From assembly GCF_000417875.1 (NCBI RefSeq), contig NW_006920876.1, positions 598,678 through 662,677 on the forward strand: a stretch of 64,000 nt of DNA, given 5' to 3'. The notes below the pieces were generated by a model. It saw nothing but the letters and a program-made list of their open reading frames with translations. It searched no databases and was not told the origin of the DNA. Shown piece after piece: positions 11,692 through 22,553 of this stretch. This DNA is from Pseudozyma flocculosa PF-1 (Eukaryota > Basidiomycota > Ustilaginomycetes > Ustilaginales > Ustilaginaceae). The position numbers and the translations under genes were made by a program. How positions within the stretch are numbered: position 1 is the first letter of the stretch; each line of letters starts with the position of its first letter.

Positions 11692-12584
11692 GGCCGGCGT
11701 CGTCGTCGCAGCCTTGCTCGAATGCCGCAAGCACACCAATTGTGCCTAACCCTGTCTCCCCTCTTGACACTGGGCGCACGGCGTGCGTCTATGTGCACGT
11801 CGGATGCTCCACGCCGGCTGTCGCCTTTCTCTTATTTCCCCCGCCACCTACAGTAGTATTGCTCTCTGGACGGGACGGAGCGAGTGGGCGCCCTTTGATG
11901 AACCTTGGGCTGTCGTCTCGCCGACCTCGTCTTCCCCACACTTACCTTGTACTCATAGCCGCGTGTATCGATCTGAGAACTCGCATTACATCCTCATACC
12001 TCGACCCTCGCTCGCTCGGGCTCGCCAGAGAGGCGAGTCGTAGTCTGGCAAAGGGTTAAGTGCTGGTGCGGTGACGGAGGCAGAAGCGCGGAACCGACGG
12101 ATGGGCTGAGGGCGTGGCTCGCTCTGTAAGCCGGCCAGGCCAGACGGTCCGCACCGAGGCCATTTTGAGCCGGGGACAAACAAGGCAGGTCGGTCGGCAG
12201 GCTGAGTTTGAGTAGTGCGGGCGGCTGACGAGGCTGAGCCAAGCTGGCAGTCAAACCGGCGAGCAATCAAGGTGGAGGCCAGGGCGGGTGGTTGATGAGG
12301 TGATCGCCCGCGTCGGCCCGGCCCACAGCGACCTGACAAGACCGGCTATGTGGAGAAGGCTAGTGAGGGCGGGACCAGCCTGGGACAAGCTGCCCAACCC
12401 CCTACCTGCCTGGTCGCATCAACACCACCACCACCACCACCACCACCATCGTTGCACCTTTGCTCGCCTGTACAACCCCGCTCTACACCCAGCGCACCTC
12501 CCACACACCGGATCAAAATCGCCCAAGATAGGCTCTCTACTCTCCACGCACCCGCGCTTCGACGAGTTGCCCCCACCGCGCAAG
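11692..12584 (+). other. Intergenic region between the RING/LON gene and glutaredoxin
   Basis: No coding region is supported. A (CAC)n run of about nine units lies at about 12423–12448, in the probable promoter or 5' leader of the glutaredoxin gene. CT-rich sequence follows up to the ATG at 12585. Confidence 0.5.
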
Positions 12585-13013
12585 ATGGCAGCAAAGCAGA
12601 TCGCCGACAAGCTCATTTCCGAGCACCTCATCGCCGTGTTTAGCAAGTCCTACTGCCCCTACTGCTCGCGCGCAAAGAGCGTCATCTCGAGCCTCGGCCT
12701 CGACTCGTCCAAGGTCGGAATCATTGAGCTCGACCAGACAAAGGAGGGCGCCGACATCCAGGTGAGCCACCCCGCACGGATCCTCTGCCATTCGGCACTA
12801 GCCGCCTCACCTTTCGACACCTCGCACTGACACCGGACCCCATCATCTCTTGTCCTGCCTCTTCCCGCCCTCGGCCAGGCCTACCTCGCTGACGAGACCA
12901 AGCAGAGGACCGTCCCCAACATCTTTATCAACGAGAAGCACCTCGGCGGTTGCGATGACCTCCTCCGCGCCCAGAGCGAAGGCCGCCTCGAGCAGCTCAT
13001 CTCGTCGGCCTGA
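12585..13013 (+). CDS. Dithiol glutaredoxin (two exons)
   Basis: This is a small thiol-disulfide oxidoreductase that uses glutathione to reduce protein disulfides and glutathionylated proteins. The start ATG is at 12585 (MAAKQIADKLISEHLIAVFS). The dithiol active site CPYC follows (SKSYCPYCSRAK). Exon 1 ends at 12761 (…EGADIQ). An intron at 12762–12878 (GTGAGC…CAG, 117 nt, phase 0) leads to exon 2, which encodes AYLADETKQRTVPNIFI, containing the TVP cis-Pro motif, then the glutathione-binding GGCDDL motif. The product is 103 aa, typical for class I glutaredoxins. No targeting presequence is seen, so a cytosolic location is inferred. Confidence 0.93.
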
Positions 13014-14749
13014 ACACCGCAACCAGTAGCCGCACACCGCGAGCCCAACCGCCCCTCGGATCATGATCCGATCCGATCCCGATCCAACCCTCGACACCCG
13101 CCCGCGCGCTAATCACGCCTCTATCTTTTATCACGCTACCCGTGGCAGCCACTCTACTGCTGAAATGAAACCCGCCCACCTGGCCTTTGCCTCTGGCCGA
13201 GACTAGACTGCAGCATCATATCATGTCTATCGCTGCATGTGTGAACCGCGGGCCGCTCCGTCTCTGCCTCGCCTCGCCATCGACGTCCTCGCTTGGCCGT
13301 GGGACAGGTCTCGAGCACCACTACTCCCCCTGTACCGTGTTGCCACGCAACGCCGCTCGCCCTCTCCGAGGCCACGGGGACAACCGGTCCATCGCATCTC
13401 CTTCCGAGGGCTGTCAGGCACCCATCCGATCGATCCCCTTTGCCCCGGGACAACGGCGAGGGCGCAGTCTCACGTACGCTCATCTCTTCCTCCTTCCCAC
13501 CGTCATTCCCCACATTCATCTCATCTCCTCTCATCTCATCTCGGCCCCTCTCATCTCGTCTCGTCCCGATCATCTCCCATCCCCTGCCTCCCTGCCTGCC
13601 TGCCTGCCTGCCTGCGAACGTGCAAGCAAGACAAATGAAACCAAGGACCGCAGCGAGGCCGGGGCAAAGGCACACGAGACGGCGCCTTCGAGCATGTTCG
13701 GACCCTCTGCTGCGTGACCGGGCCGACCGGTCACCTCGCCCTATCAGCTAGCGTAGGGCGCCGCTACTACTCTGCTGCCAAGTCCAGGTCCGGCCAGGAA
13801 AGAGGCCACGGCGTGACGTACGCATTGTCAGCCCTCTCTTCGCCCAGTCTTGTCGCGCCTCGTGCCTTACCCTTGATCAGGTCCCTGAGCCGAAGGCAGC
13901 ACGCGGCCATCCTCCCCACTTCATTCACCAGCGTGGGAGCGACTACAAATGTAGAGCTCAGACCCAAGCAAGCAGCAAGAAAGGGTCCGAGGCGGTGGCT
14001 AGCACGGATGCTAGGCAGCTGCAGCTTCACCTACTGACTACCGCATTGCACCGTCCTCCCTGGGGCTGCAGCAAGGACAGAGGAGCTCGGAAGGACACAC
14101 CGCGACAAATGTGAAGTGGCACGCACCCGCTGCTTGCCGGGCTAGGGCTCTTGGTGCGGCGCCGCGCTCACCAGCTCACCACCACCACAGGAGGCATGCC
14201 CTGCCCATGCTCACAGCATGTGGGTCGATCTGGACATGTACATAAGGTGGGGCAATGGCACCTGCAAGATGGATCAAGCAGCCAGGGACGAGCGACGCAC
14301 GGAGACTGTCCGCTCTTGCACACAACCGCGCTGCTCGTCGCGGGAGTACAATACCAACGTCGCCATCCGCTACCCTCTTTCGCCCACCCCCCGCCAACCG
14401 ACCGGCCACCCCCCTCATTCACGCTGCTCTTCGCCCATACACCTCTGTTGTTCTTCAATCCTCCTCGCCCGACCACACACGGGAACCCGACAACGACGTC
14501 TACAGCATCCACGCATGCTTCGACTGGGCTCAGGGTCGCCAACGTTCCCCCTTGGCTGGTTCACTGCACCTGCACGGTAGATCCGCAACCCTTCAACCTG
14601 TCTCGCCTCCCGCCCAAGGCCACGGCACATGAGGCAGCCATCATCGAGCTTGTCAAGTGCAGTCCGGCTACTTCACATCCCTCGAGCTCTCTCGATCCCG
14701 CCCTTTCGCCCTCACCCTTTTGCGTTCACAGCTGGCGCCGGCCGCCAAG
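13014..14749 (+). other. Intergenic region, 1.7 kb
   Basis: No supported gene. It contains CATCTC/TCATCTC repeats around 13505–13575 and a short CTGC run around 13590–13612. Open stretches on both strands give compositionally biased translations without domains. Confidence 0.45.
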
Positions 14750-17419
14750 ATGTTCAACCCGTTCAAGCGAACCAATCTGGGCCCGCCCATGGACCTCAGG
14801 AGCATCCGTACGGGCCGCGAGCTGCTGGCACAGGTCGAGATGCACTCGATCGGCATCATCCCGCACGCCTACTGGGTCATGACGCTCGTCTTTGTCGCCT
14901 TCGATCTGGTCACGCTCGGCGTCTGCGCCTACTTCCTCGTCTACGTCCGCCCGGGCAAGTATTGGCTGTTTAGGCTGGTCGAGTGCCGCCAACACTACGG
15001 CGAGGACCGCCGCGACGACGACGACGAAGGCGATGGCGGCCACGAGGACAGGGAGGGGGAGCAACAGCAAAGGTGGGGACGAGGCGATCAAGTCGAGGTC
15101 GCTCCCGCCGATCATCATGTCCTTGTCCGGAAGGACGCCGAGCATGCGGGGACGGCGATGCGGGTCCAGGAGCCACGGCACCTTCAAGAGCGACGACGCG
15201 GTCGACGGGGGCCAAAGAGGGGCCGGCACCTGGTCGCTTCGGCCCTCTCTGCGCAGCTGACCTTTTTCTCGCTCTGGCTCCTCATCGACATGGTCCGGCG
15301 CATCCTCCTCTTTCTCGAGCGCTGCCTCCTCATCCGCACGCCTCTCGTCACCGTCACCTTTGAGCACCTCGCAAACACCGTCGGACTCAACATCTTCTAC
15401 TGGGACCTCGTCGCGTTCGCCCACCTCTTTCTCCACCACGTCCGCCCGCTCTACTGGAACGTCGGGTGAGTGGCGCTGGTGCCACTATGGTCCAACCAAG
15501 CGGCAGGGCAGCGGGAAGGCAACTGACCGTGGATCTTCCTCGTTTCGATCGACCCTGTCTTTCCATCGCCTCGCGCCTGCCTTGCCCGACACTGGCCACG
15601 ACGGCACACAGGGTGCTTATCTTCCCCGTCATCTCCTTCAGCTTTCCCTTCTACTACGCTGTGCTGGGAGGCGTCTACGAGTACCGGGCGCAGGCGTACA
15701 AACGCAAAGTGTACGACGCCGTCGTGGCGGCTGGGCTCGACTCTCCATGGCCGCTAAGCATTATCCCGGACCTGACCAACGCCGGCTTCGCCCTGGCCAG
15801 CGCCTACTACGTCACGGGCATCCTGGCCTTCATCATCGTGCTCTTCGTCCTGCTCCTCGTCGTCGGCTTCGTCGTCGTCGCCTACTTTGTCGTCACGCGC
15901 GTCTTGCGCGACCTCGAGGGCCAAAAGACCCTGCGCGGCGCCGCCGACAGCCGGAGCGGAGGAGGCGGCGCTGTCGGGGCCGCTCCGACTTTTGGATCCG
16001 ACTCGGCTTGGTCTTCGGCTGCTGTTGCCGATGCGACTCCCCAAGGTGCAAGCTCATCGTTCCACCTTCAGCCGCTATGCCATTCGAACGACCAACGCAT
16101 GCAACAGCAGCGGTGGCAGCGGCAGCAGCAGCCATGCAAGATGCCGCAGGGTGCAGGCGAACACGATGCGGTCAAGTCGATGGATGCTTCGTCGAAGGTC
16201 ATGACGACGACGACTTCGGTCTCACTCGACGGCGAGGTCGCGCCCAGGGCAAAGAGCGGATACGGGATTGGCAGATTGAGCCTGCCGCAGTCGGAACTGA
16301 GTGAGTGCCAGTCCCTTTGCCGCCGCCCGCCGCTCGAGGCTTCCCGATAGACCCCTCCGAGGCGGCCAACCGCTGACGATCCTGCCTCGGTGTCATCGCG
16401 CCTCGACGCTTGGGCAGAACGCTTCATGGTGCACTGCTTCATCTCGACGTGCCTCGGCGTCAGCCTGCCGCTGAGCCTCGGCATCAACCTCGTAAGTCGC
16501 GTTGGACCTGTCACGACCTGGCTCGCACAGGCACAAGCAAGCTGATGGCGTGTCTGTCGCGCCACCCCGGCGTCTTCCCTGGCTGTGCACGGGCATGTCA
16601 GGTCCCCGTCGTGCTCCACGCCTACCACGACGTGCTCTACGATCCGCAGCACCTGAGCCGGCTGCACATGCTCTACACGATCTCGTACAGCGTGGCCGTC
16701 CTCATCATTTCGACGTTTGGCATGGCCAACCTCTACTTTGCCTACCGACGAAAGGACCCTCGACTGTCCCAGACCATCGAGGTGGGCGACCGCGGCAGCG
16801 GCAAGGTTGACGGCGTCGACGAGCAGGGAAAGGAGCGGTTGAGCCGGATCGTCACTCGTTCTTCGACGCAGCCGCCCTCGCCTTCGTCCTGGCCCTGTGA
16901 ATCCTGTGCAGGGCGGTGGGATCGGTGTCGGGGATGCACCGATGCGGCCGACGCCAAGGAGAGGGGCGAGCAGAGGAAAACGTCGGGGTACCCACCCAGC
17001 TCTTCGCTCCGACACGCCCCCTCGGTATCGACGGTGGGCACCATTACTTACGACGACTGCCGAAAGGCGGACCGGACCACGCTCGTCTATTCGCCCAGGC
17101 CCACATCGATATCGACGACGAAGACGACGACAAGGAGGTTCCCGGACGCATCGACGCTGCATCGCCTCAACTCGCTCTCTTCTGCCCACGCCGCCGCCGC
17201 CGCCGCCACTGCTGGTGCCGCCCCTACCCACGCACCTTCGTCCACCACGGCGACCTGCCCATCACCAGCACCAGCACCCACCAAGACGACGCGACCGTCG
17301 GCATCGCAGCAGCTCATCCTCGACAGCCTCGTTTCGTCGCGCTCGCTGCCCATCCGCGACTTTGTATCCCACTACGGCGCAGCCCACCCGCCGCCCGCGC
17401 CCAACTTTGCTTTTACCCC

Positions 17420-17456
<37 letters not shown>

Positions 17457-17684
17457 TCGTCGCACTCGGCGCACCACGCACCGCCGCAGCCGCGACACGT
17501 CGGTAGGCCCGACGGTGGATGTGCGGTACATGCCCATAGGGCCGAGACAAACGTCGGTGACGAGGCGACACAGGGACGGAGGCGCTGGAAACCTCGTCGG
17601 GGTGCTGCGGGGGCTGCACCGTCCAGGCCGAGAGAGAGGGACGACGCGTCGCCTGCGCCCCCCGTCATCATCCACCTGTACTAG
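14750..17684 (+). CDS. Multi-pass membrane protein of unknown function with long disordered C-terminal tail (four exons)
   Basis: The start ATG is at 14750 (MFNPFKRTNLGPPMDLRSI). Exons 14750–15465, 15612–16300, 16418–16491 and 16602–17684 join in phase through GT–AG introns of 146, 117 and 110 nt, giving about 853 aa. Hydrophobic helices are visible: VMTLVFVAFDLVTLGVCAYF; FFSLWLLIDMV; VLIFPVISFSFPFYYAVLGG; a long segment ILAFIIVLFVLLLVVGFVVV; FMVHCFISTCLGVSLPLSLG; and YTISYSVAVLIISTFGMANL. That makes roughly six or seven spans. The Ser/Thr-rich tail after FAYRRKD is low-complexity with a poly-Ser run encoded by (TCG)n near 17424. I do not recognise the family. The acidic loop around 15000–15240 reads more naturally in another frame and may hide an extra intron; the 3' end frame is also uncertain. 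Confidence 0.6.
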
Positions 17685-18186
17685 TCTGAAGTGCCCCGCG
17701 CTACACCCCCGCCCTCGCCCCCGACGTCGAGAGGGTGCACCTTGTGTTCTTCGTTTTTCCCTCATACCCATCTACTAGGCCTCGTTACCCTCTTGTTGCC
17801 ATCTGCTCCGTTCCCGTTGACCCCCTCCAACCGCCTGCAAAACACAAACCCGTCACTGCCGGATCGCCTCTCGTTCCCTGTCTCCCACCCAACGCCTTCG
17901 TCCCTCCCATCGTTCCCCACGCCGTCGCGAAGTACAAATACGACAGGACAAGCAGCGACGATCGTCGAGGCAAAGCAGAGTGATAGTTGAGATTGCTCGA
18001 GGCCTAAGTCGGATGGATGCAGCTTGTGTCGGGCCTTTGCGCCTCGGGGGAGTGCGAGCTTCAGCTTGGTTCTGGTCATCCGACGTTGATCGGTCGCATG
18101 GTGCCGCGTCGAGGGGGTTGCGGGTTCAACGACCGAACTCGACGACGCGCGGCCCACCCACCTCCTTTTGTCCACTCCTGCCCGAT
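17685..18186 (+). other. Convergent intergenic region
   Basis: These 500 nt separate the membrane-protein gene from the minus-strand kinase gene. No gene is seen; it presumably holds both 3' ends. Confidence 0.4.
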
Positions 18187-18606
18187 TTAGCTGTAAGGGT
18201 TGGCCGGTGGTCCGCCTGAGCCGTTCTGGTACGGCTGTCGCATGCCGCCTGAAGGCGGATAGCCTCCCATTGGCGGTTGCTGCTGCGAGGGCGGCAGCAG
18301 TGGGCCCCGTCCCATGCCCATACCAACGCCGTACTGTCCCTGTGAATGCGGCGGTGGTGGGCCGCCACCTCGGTACGATGGCAGAGGAGGTCGCGACGGT
18401 AGCGGCGCTCCTCGACCTCGTTGGCCGCCCGGCCCGTTCCACTGCGAAGGGTTGGGAAAGGCGCCGTAGCCTCCTCCTCCTCCAGCAGGCTGCCCCCCCA
18501 TCGGGTCGGCATAGCCCGGTGCTGAGGGGGGAGGTGGAGGTCCGCCGTACCCGCCCATCGGCGGAGGACGACCCGTGCCTCCCCCCATGCCCATAGCCAT
18601 GCCCAC

Positions 18607-18642
<36 letters not shown>

Positions 18643-21600
18643 ACCGGGTCCTGGTCCCTGACCCATGCCCATACCGCCGCTCATGCTCATCCCGGGTCCT
18701 TGCTGTGGGTATGGGTGGCTGCCGGGAGCCTGTCGGGCCATGCCGTACGGCTGCGTCTGCTGCGGAGGGGGCGCCGGCGGCGGTCGCGCCTGGATGGGCA
18801 ACTTAAAATCGCGCTTGGTGCGGTCCAGCTCCTTGGACGGGTCGTACTTGGGCAGGCTAGAGAAGGAGGCGGCGCAAGAAGGTAACGAACAGATCAAGTG
18901 CCTGCGGTCAGCAACGGGGCCAGGTCGGTCTCGCAGACAACAACGTCAGAGACAGGAGCCAACACCCACGAGGAGGGGTCAGCCGGGAACGGCTTCGACC
19001 AGAAGTAGTCGTGGTCTAGTGCCTCCGCTGCCGTCAGACGCCTGGCAGGATCGAGGACGAGCAGCTTGTCGATGAGGTCGGCGCACTCCGGACCACTGCA
19101 GCGGCGTAGCACGAGGCAAGGATGGAATCAGCACGACGCGGCTCGGCGGACGATGCGGCCGACTCCAGACGTCTACTCACACGTCGACCGTGGTGCGGAA
19201 AAAGGTCTTCACGCTCCTCTCGTAGTTGCCAAAGTCGAGCTTGCCCGGCACCTGCGGATTCGGGTCGGGCCGGCCATTAGGATCGGCATTCTTGACGCCG
19301 GGCAGCGAGCTCCAGCCGGGGAAGTTGTCTTCGTTGGGCGAGCCGCAGAGCTTCGAGATGAGCTCGAGCTGGTTGATCTCCGAGGTGCCCTTGAAGATGG
19401 GCTTGCCGGTCACCATCTCGGCCAGGATGCACCCGATCCCCCACATGTCGATGGGCGGGCCGTACTTCTTCTCGCCGGCCAGCAGCTCGGGCGGCCGGTA
19501 CCACCGCGTGACGACCATGTTGGTATACTTGTGCAGGCCACCCTGCCAACCCTTGGCCTTCCATCCCTGCCCCGGATCGCGATACGGGCGTGCCAGGCCG
19601 AAATCGGCAATCTGCAGCTGGCCCTCGTTGCTGATGAGCAGATTGGCCGCCTTCATGTCGCGGTGAAGCACCCGGTTCTTGTGCAGATAGAGGGTGCCTT
19701 CGAGGAGCTGCTTCATATAGAGCTTGATCTGGCTGTGCTCGAGCCGGATGTTGGGGTTGTCGAGCATGCCGTTGAGGTCGTGGTCCATGTAGGGCTCGAC
19801 CATGTAGACGTCGCCCAGCTTGCCGCGCTCGCGCGAGGGGCGGTAGGCCATGTCGATGACGGGTACAATCGATGGGTGCGAGAGCTTCTTGAGCAGCTTG
19901 ACCTCGCGCAGCGCCGTGATGGGCATGCCGTCCTGCTCGTCGTGGATCGTCACCTTCTTCAGCGCCACCTGTACGCCCGTGGTGATGTGACGACCCTTCT
20001 TGACCTCTCCAAAGGTTCCCTGGCCGAGCTTGACCGTGATCTCGTAGTCGTCGAGCGAGCTGCAGCCGTAGAACTTTCTCTCGTTGAGCGGCACCGGCGG
20101 CGGCCGCGACTTGCGCCTCTGCGGACCGGAAAGCGCGCCGCGGTTCCGGGGCGCGCACGAGAGCTTGACCGAAGGGCAGCTGGGGTCATCGAGTGCCTCG
20201 CAGGCGCTGGCCACTTTCGAGACCCGGCTGTCGTCGGGTCCAGGGAGCGACTTTTTCTCCACAGCCTGGTGCTCGGGCGCGCCAGGCTGCGCAGACCAGG
20301 AGTCATTGCTGTCCGAGGCCAGCAAGGCGTCTTTGCCCGACCTCGGCGCCGACACGCCGCTGAGCGCCCCATTGGCATCGAGGCTCGACTCAAGCCCCGG
20401 AGTGTAGGACGACGTGCCCGCCAGCGCCGAAGAGACCTGGCTTCCCAGCGTAGACTTGGCCAAGGCTGTGCTCGCATCGACAGGCTCGGGTGCCTGCACC
20501 GCGGTGAAGTTGGGCTTGCGCTTCAAGAGGCCGGCTGGGGGGGACCTAGAGGGCGAGCGCGAGCGTTTGCGAGAGGTCGCCGGCCGGCTGGTATCCAGAT
20601 CCCCCGGTCGGGCTGCGCTCAGTGCTGGGCCATCCTTGACTGGCGTGTCGTGCAGATCGTCGTACTCGGCCCGGGTCCGCCGATGCGCTGGTGGGTCGAG
20701 TGGTCGAGATGCGTGCCATTCACCGTTGCGGCTGTCTCTTCCAAATCGGCGATCGCGATCCCGAGGCGGAGATGGTGCCCGTGGAGGACGGTCGCGGTAA
20801 CGGTCCGCGTCTCCAAAAGAGCTCGGTCTGGCGCCACGCTCATCGCGAAGATCATCGTCCCAAGCCGAGCGAGGGTCATGGGCGTAGGGTCGGGCTCTCG
20901 GAGCGACTGCGGCCCGGGGAGGCGACGGGCTCTGCGGATAGTAGCCGCGCCGTGATGGCGGAGGGGGCGAGGCAGGCCGGTACGAGTCGCCGCTGGTGCG
21001 GGAGGCGTAGGCAAAGGCGCGATCTCGGTCACGGTCCCTGTCAACGTCGGGCAGTCGGTCGCGTTGTCCGTACCAGGCGTCGCCGTAGCGGTTGTCGTAG
21101 GCGTCGCTTCGGTGTCCTATGCTGTGACGGCTCGGGTAGGCGGGCGGAGAAGCGCCTCGATCCCAGGCATCCCTAGCACGGTCTTCGGAGCTGCGGTAGC
21201 GATCTCGGTCCAGCGGCCTTGCTGCTGTGAAGAAGCCGCCGTCTCCTGCGCGCGAAGACGAGGGCGGGTCGGCGGGCCGCCGCGGTTCCGCAGCTCGAGG
21301 TGGTGTCCTGGGACGCCGGACGGGTTCGTGGCGATCGGCCTCACGCCTGGAGGTGGCGGGCGGAGGTGGTGGGTCGAGGCGGCTGGACCCGGGTGCAGCA
21401 TGGTTCGAGCCGCTGCTGTCCCGACGTGTTTGTTGTTGTTGTTGTTGTTGATGATGTTGTTGCTGCGGAGGGTCTTGAGCGTGCTTTTGACGGGGCGGAG
21501 GGGAGGCCTTGTCGGTCTCTGCGGTGATTGCGCCTTCTTCCTCTTCGTCGTCGTCTTGTTCCACCTGTTTGTACTCTGGCTTTCGATCGCGCTGGATCCT

Positions 21601-21810
21601 TGGGGGTCGGAAGGAGCTGCTGCCGTTGGATGGGGTGGGTGGGTCTGCGCGTTTCCTGTCTGCGATGTCTGCGGCTGCGGCTGCTGCTGCGTTGTGTGCG
21701 GTGCTGAGGAGGCGATTGTGCCTCGAGGCGGCGTTGGGTGAGGTGGCTCTGTGCGAGTCGCGCAGCCTGCCTGCGCTGCCGGCAATCTCGAGCTGCGACG
21801 GCGGCGGCAT
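18187..21810 (-). CDS. BUR1: BUR1/CDK9-type cyclin-dependent kinase (three exons)
   Basis: BUR1/SGV1 (CDK9, P-TEFb-type) phosphorylates elongation factors and the RNA polymerase II CTD to support elongation. The kinase domain (about residues 585–915) shows the GQGTFGEV P-loop, VALKK, a PITALRE-type αC helix (MPITALREVKLL), HRDMKAANLL, DFGLARPY, NMVVTRWYRPPELL and DMWGIGCILAEM. The wording PYMDHDLNGML and KLYMKQLLEGT is characteristic of Bur1 rather than Ctk1/CDK12. Exon 1 runs 21810–19181, exon 2 19095–18970, exon 3 18856–18187. Introns of 85 and 113 nt are GT–AG, and the joins rebuild VGPECADLIDKLL and ADPSSLPKYDPSKELDR. The product is 1141 aa. The N-terminal extension of about 580 residues is RS/RD-rich and disordered. 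The C-terminal tail is Gly/Pro-rich with a Met-Gly tandem repeat. Start choice rests on the first in-frame ATG (MPPPSQLEIAG). Confidence 0.88.
18596..18652 (-). repeat. Hexanucleotide repeat encoding a Met-Gly run in BUR1
   Basis: GCCCAT units (ATGGGC on the coding strand), with a few variants, encode alternating Met-Gly, with some Val-Gly/Ala-Met, in the kinase's C-terminal tail. It is seen directly and keeps the frame open. Confidence 0.9.
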
Positions 21811-22114
21811 GTCGAGAGCGGGGTAGGTGCGGCAGGTGCAGAGGAACTGTGAGGTTTGTGCGTCGGAGGCAGTGCCTCTTTGCGGTTGCGGTCCAGGCTA
21901 GGACGGGGGATTAGCGGTGGTAGAACTTCATCTGGGCAATCGGGGTGAAAGCCGGTAGGGATGCGAGTGGCTGAGAGTGGCCCGAATAGAGCTAGGCGGC
22001 GGGGGATGAGGGATGCGAAGATGCAAGGTAGGCTGCGTTGGCGTCGGTGGCAGTGTACGATGAGTTTTGGTGTTGATGGGGTTGGAGGTGGTGGTGATGG
22101 TGGTGGTGGTGACG

Positions 22115-22148
<34 letters not shown>

Positions 22149-22553
22149 GAAGGTGACAGAGACCAGTAGTGATGGGCTGCAGCGACGATGACTTGACCTC
22201 TGGCGGGCGGCCCGCGACGCCGCTCGCGCTTTCCCGCAACGCCTCCCGATCCGTGGTTGCCTCCACCTCGACTCTCAAAACAGCGCCCGATGCACTCGCA
22301 AAAGCGCCCCCGCCCCAGACTCGACGTCTTGACTGCGCCCAAAGGGTCCCTCCCTATCCAAGGACCCCCTCAGCCAACCTCCGCCACCGGCTTGCCCACC
22401 CACCACCACCACCACCGCCATCACCGCTGCTGCTGCCTAAAATCATCCCCACCTGGTCCCGCTTGTCTCTTCTCTTCAACTACCTCCACACCTGCACAAC
22501 GGAGACACACCGCAACTCGCTACCCTCCCCTCTCCCGCCACCCGCCGCCCACC
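21811..22553 (+). promoter_or_regulatory. Shared divergent promoter region of BUR1 and SLU7
   Basis: This is the 743-nt space between two divergent gene starts. It contains a (GTC/CGT)n run near 22110–22146 next to GGTGGTGAT repeats, and CT/CA-rich sequence before SLU7. No core promoter element is identified with certainty; the role is inferred from gene orientation. Confidence 0.5.

Noticed and set aside
10444..11739. 431-codon minus-strand frame antisense to the RING/LON gene
   Set aside because: The sense strand has clear RING and LON motifs there; the antisense translation is Arg/His-rich without domains.
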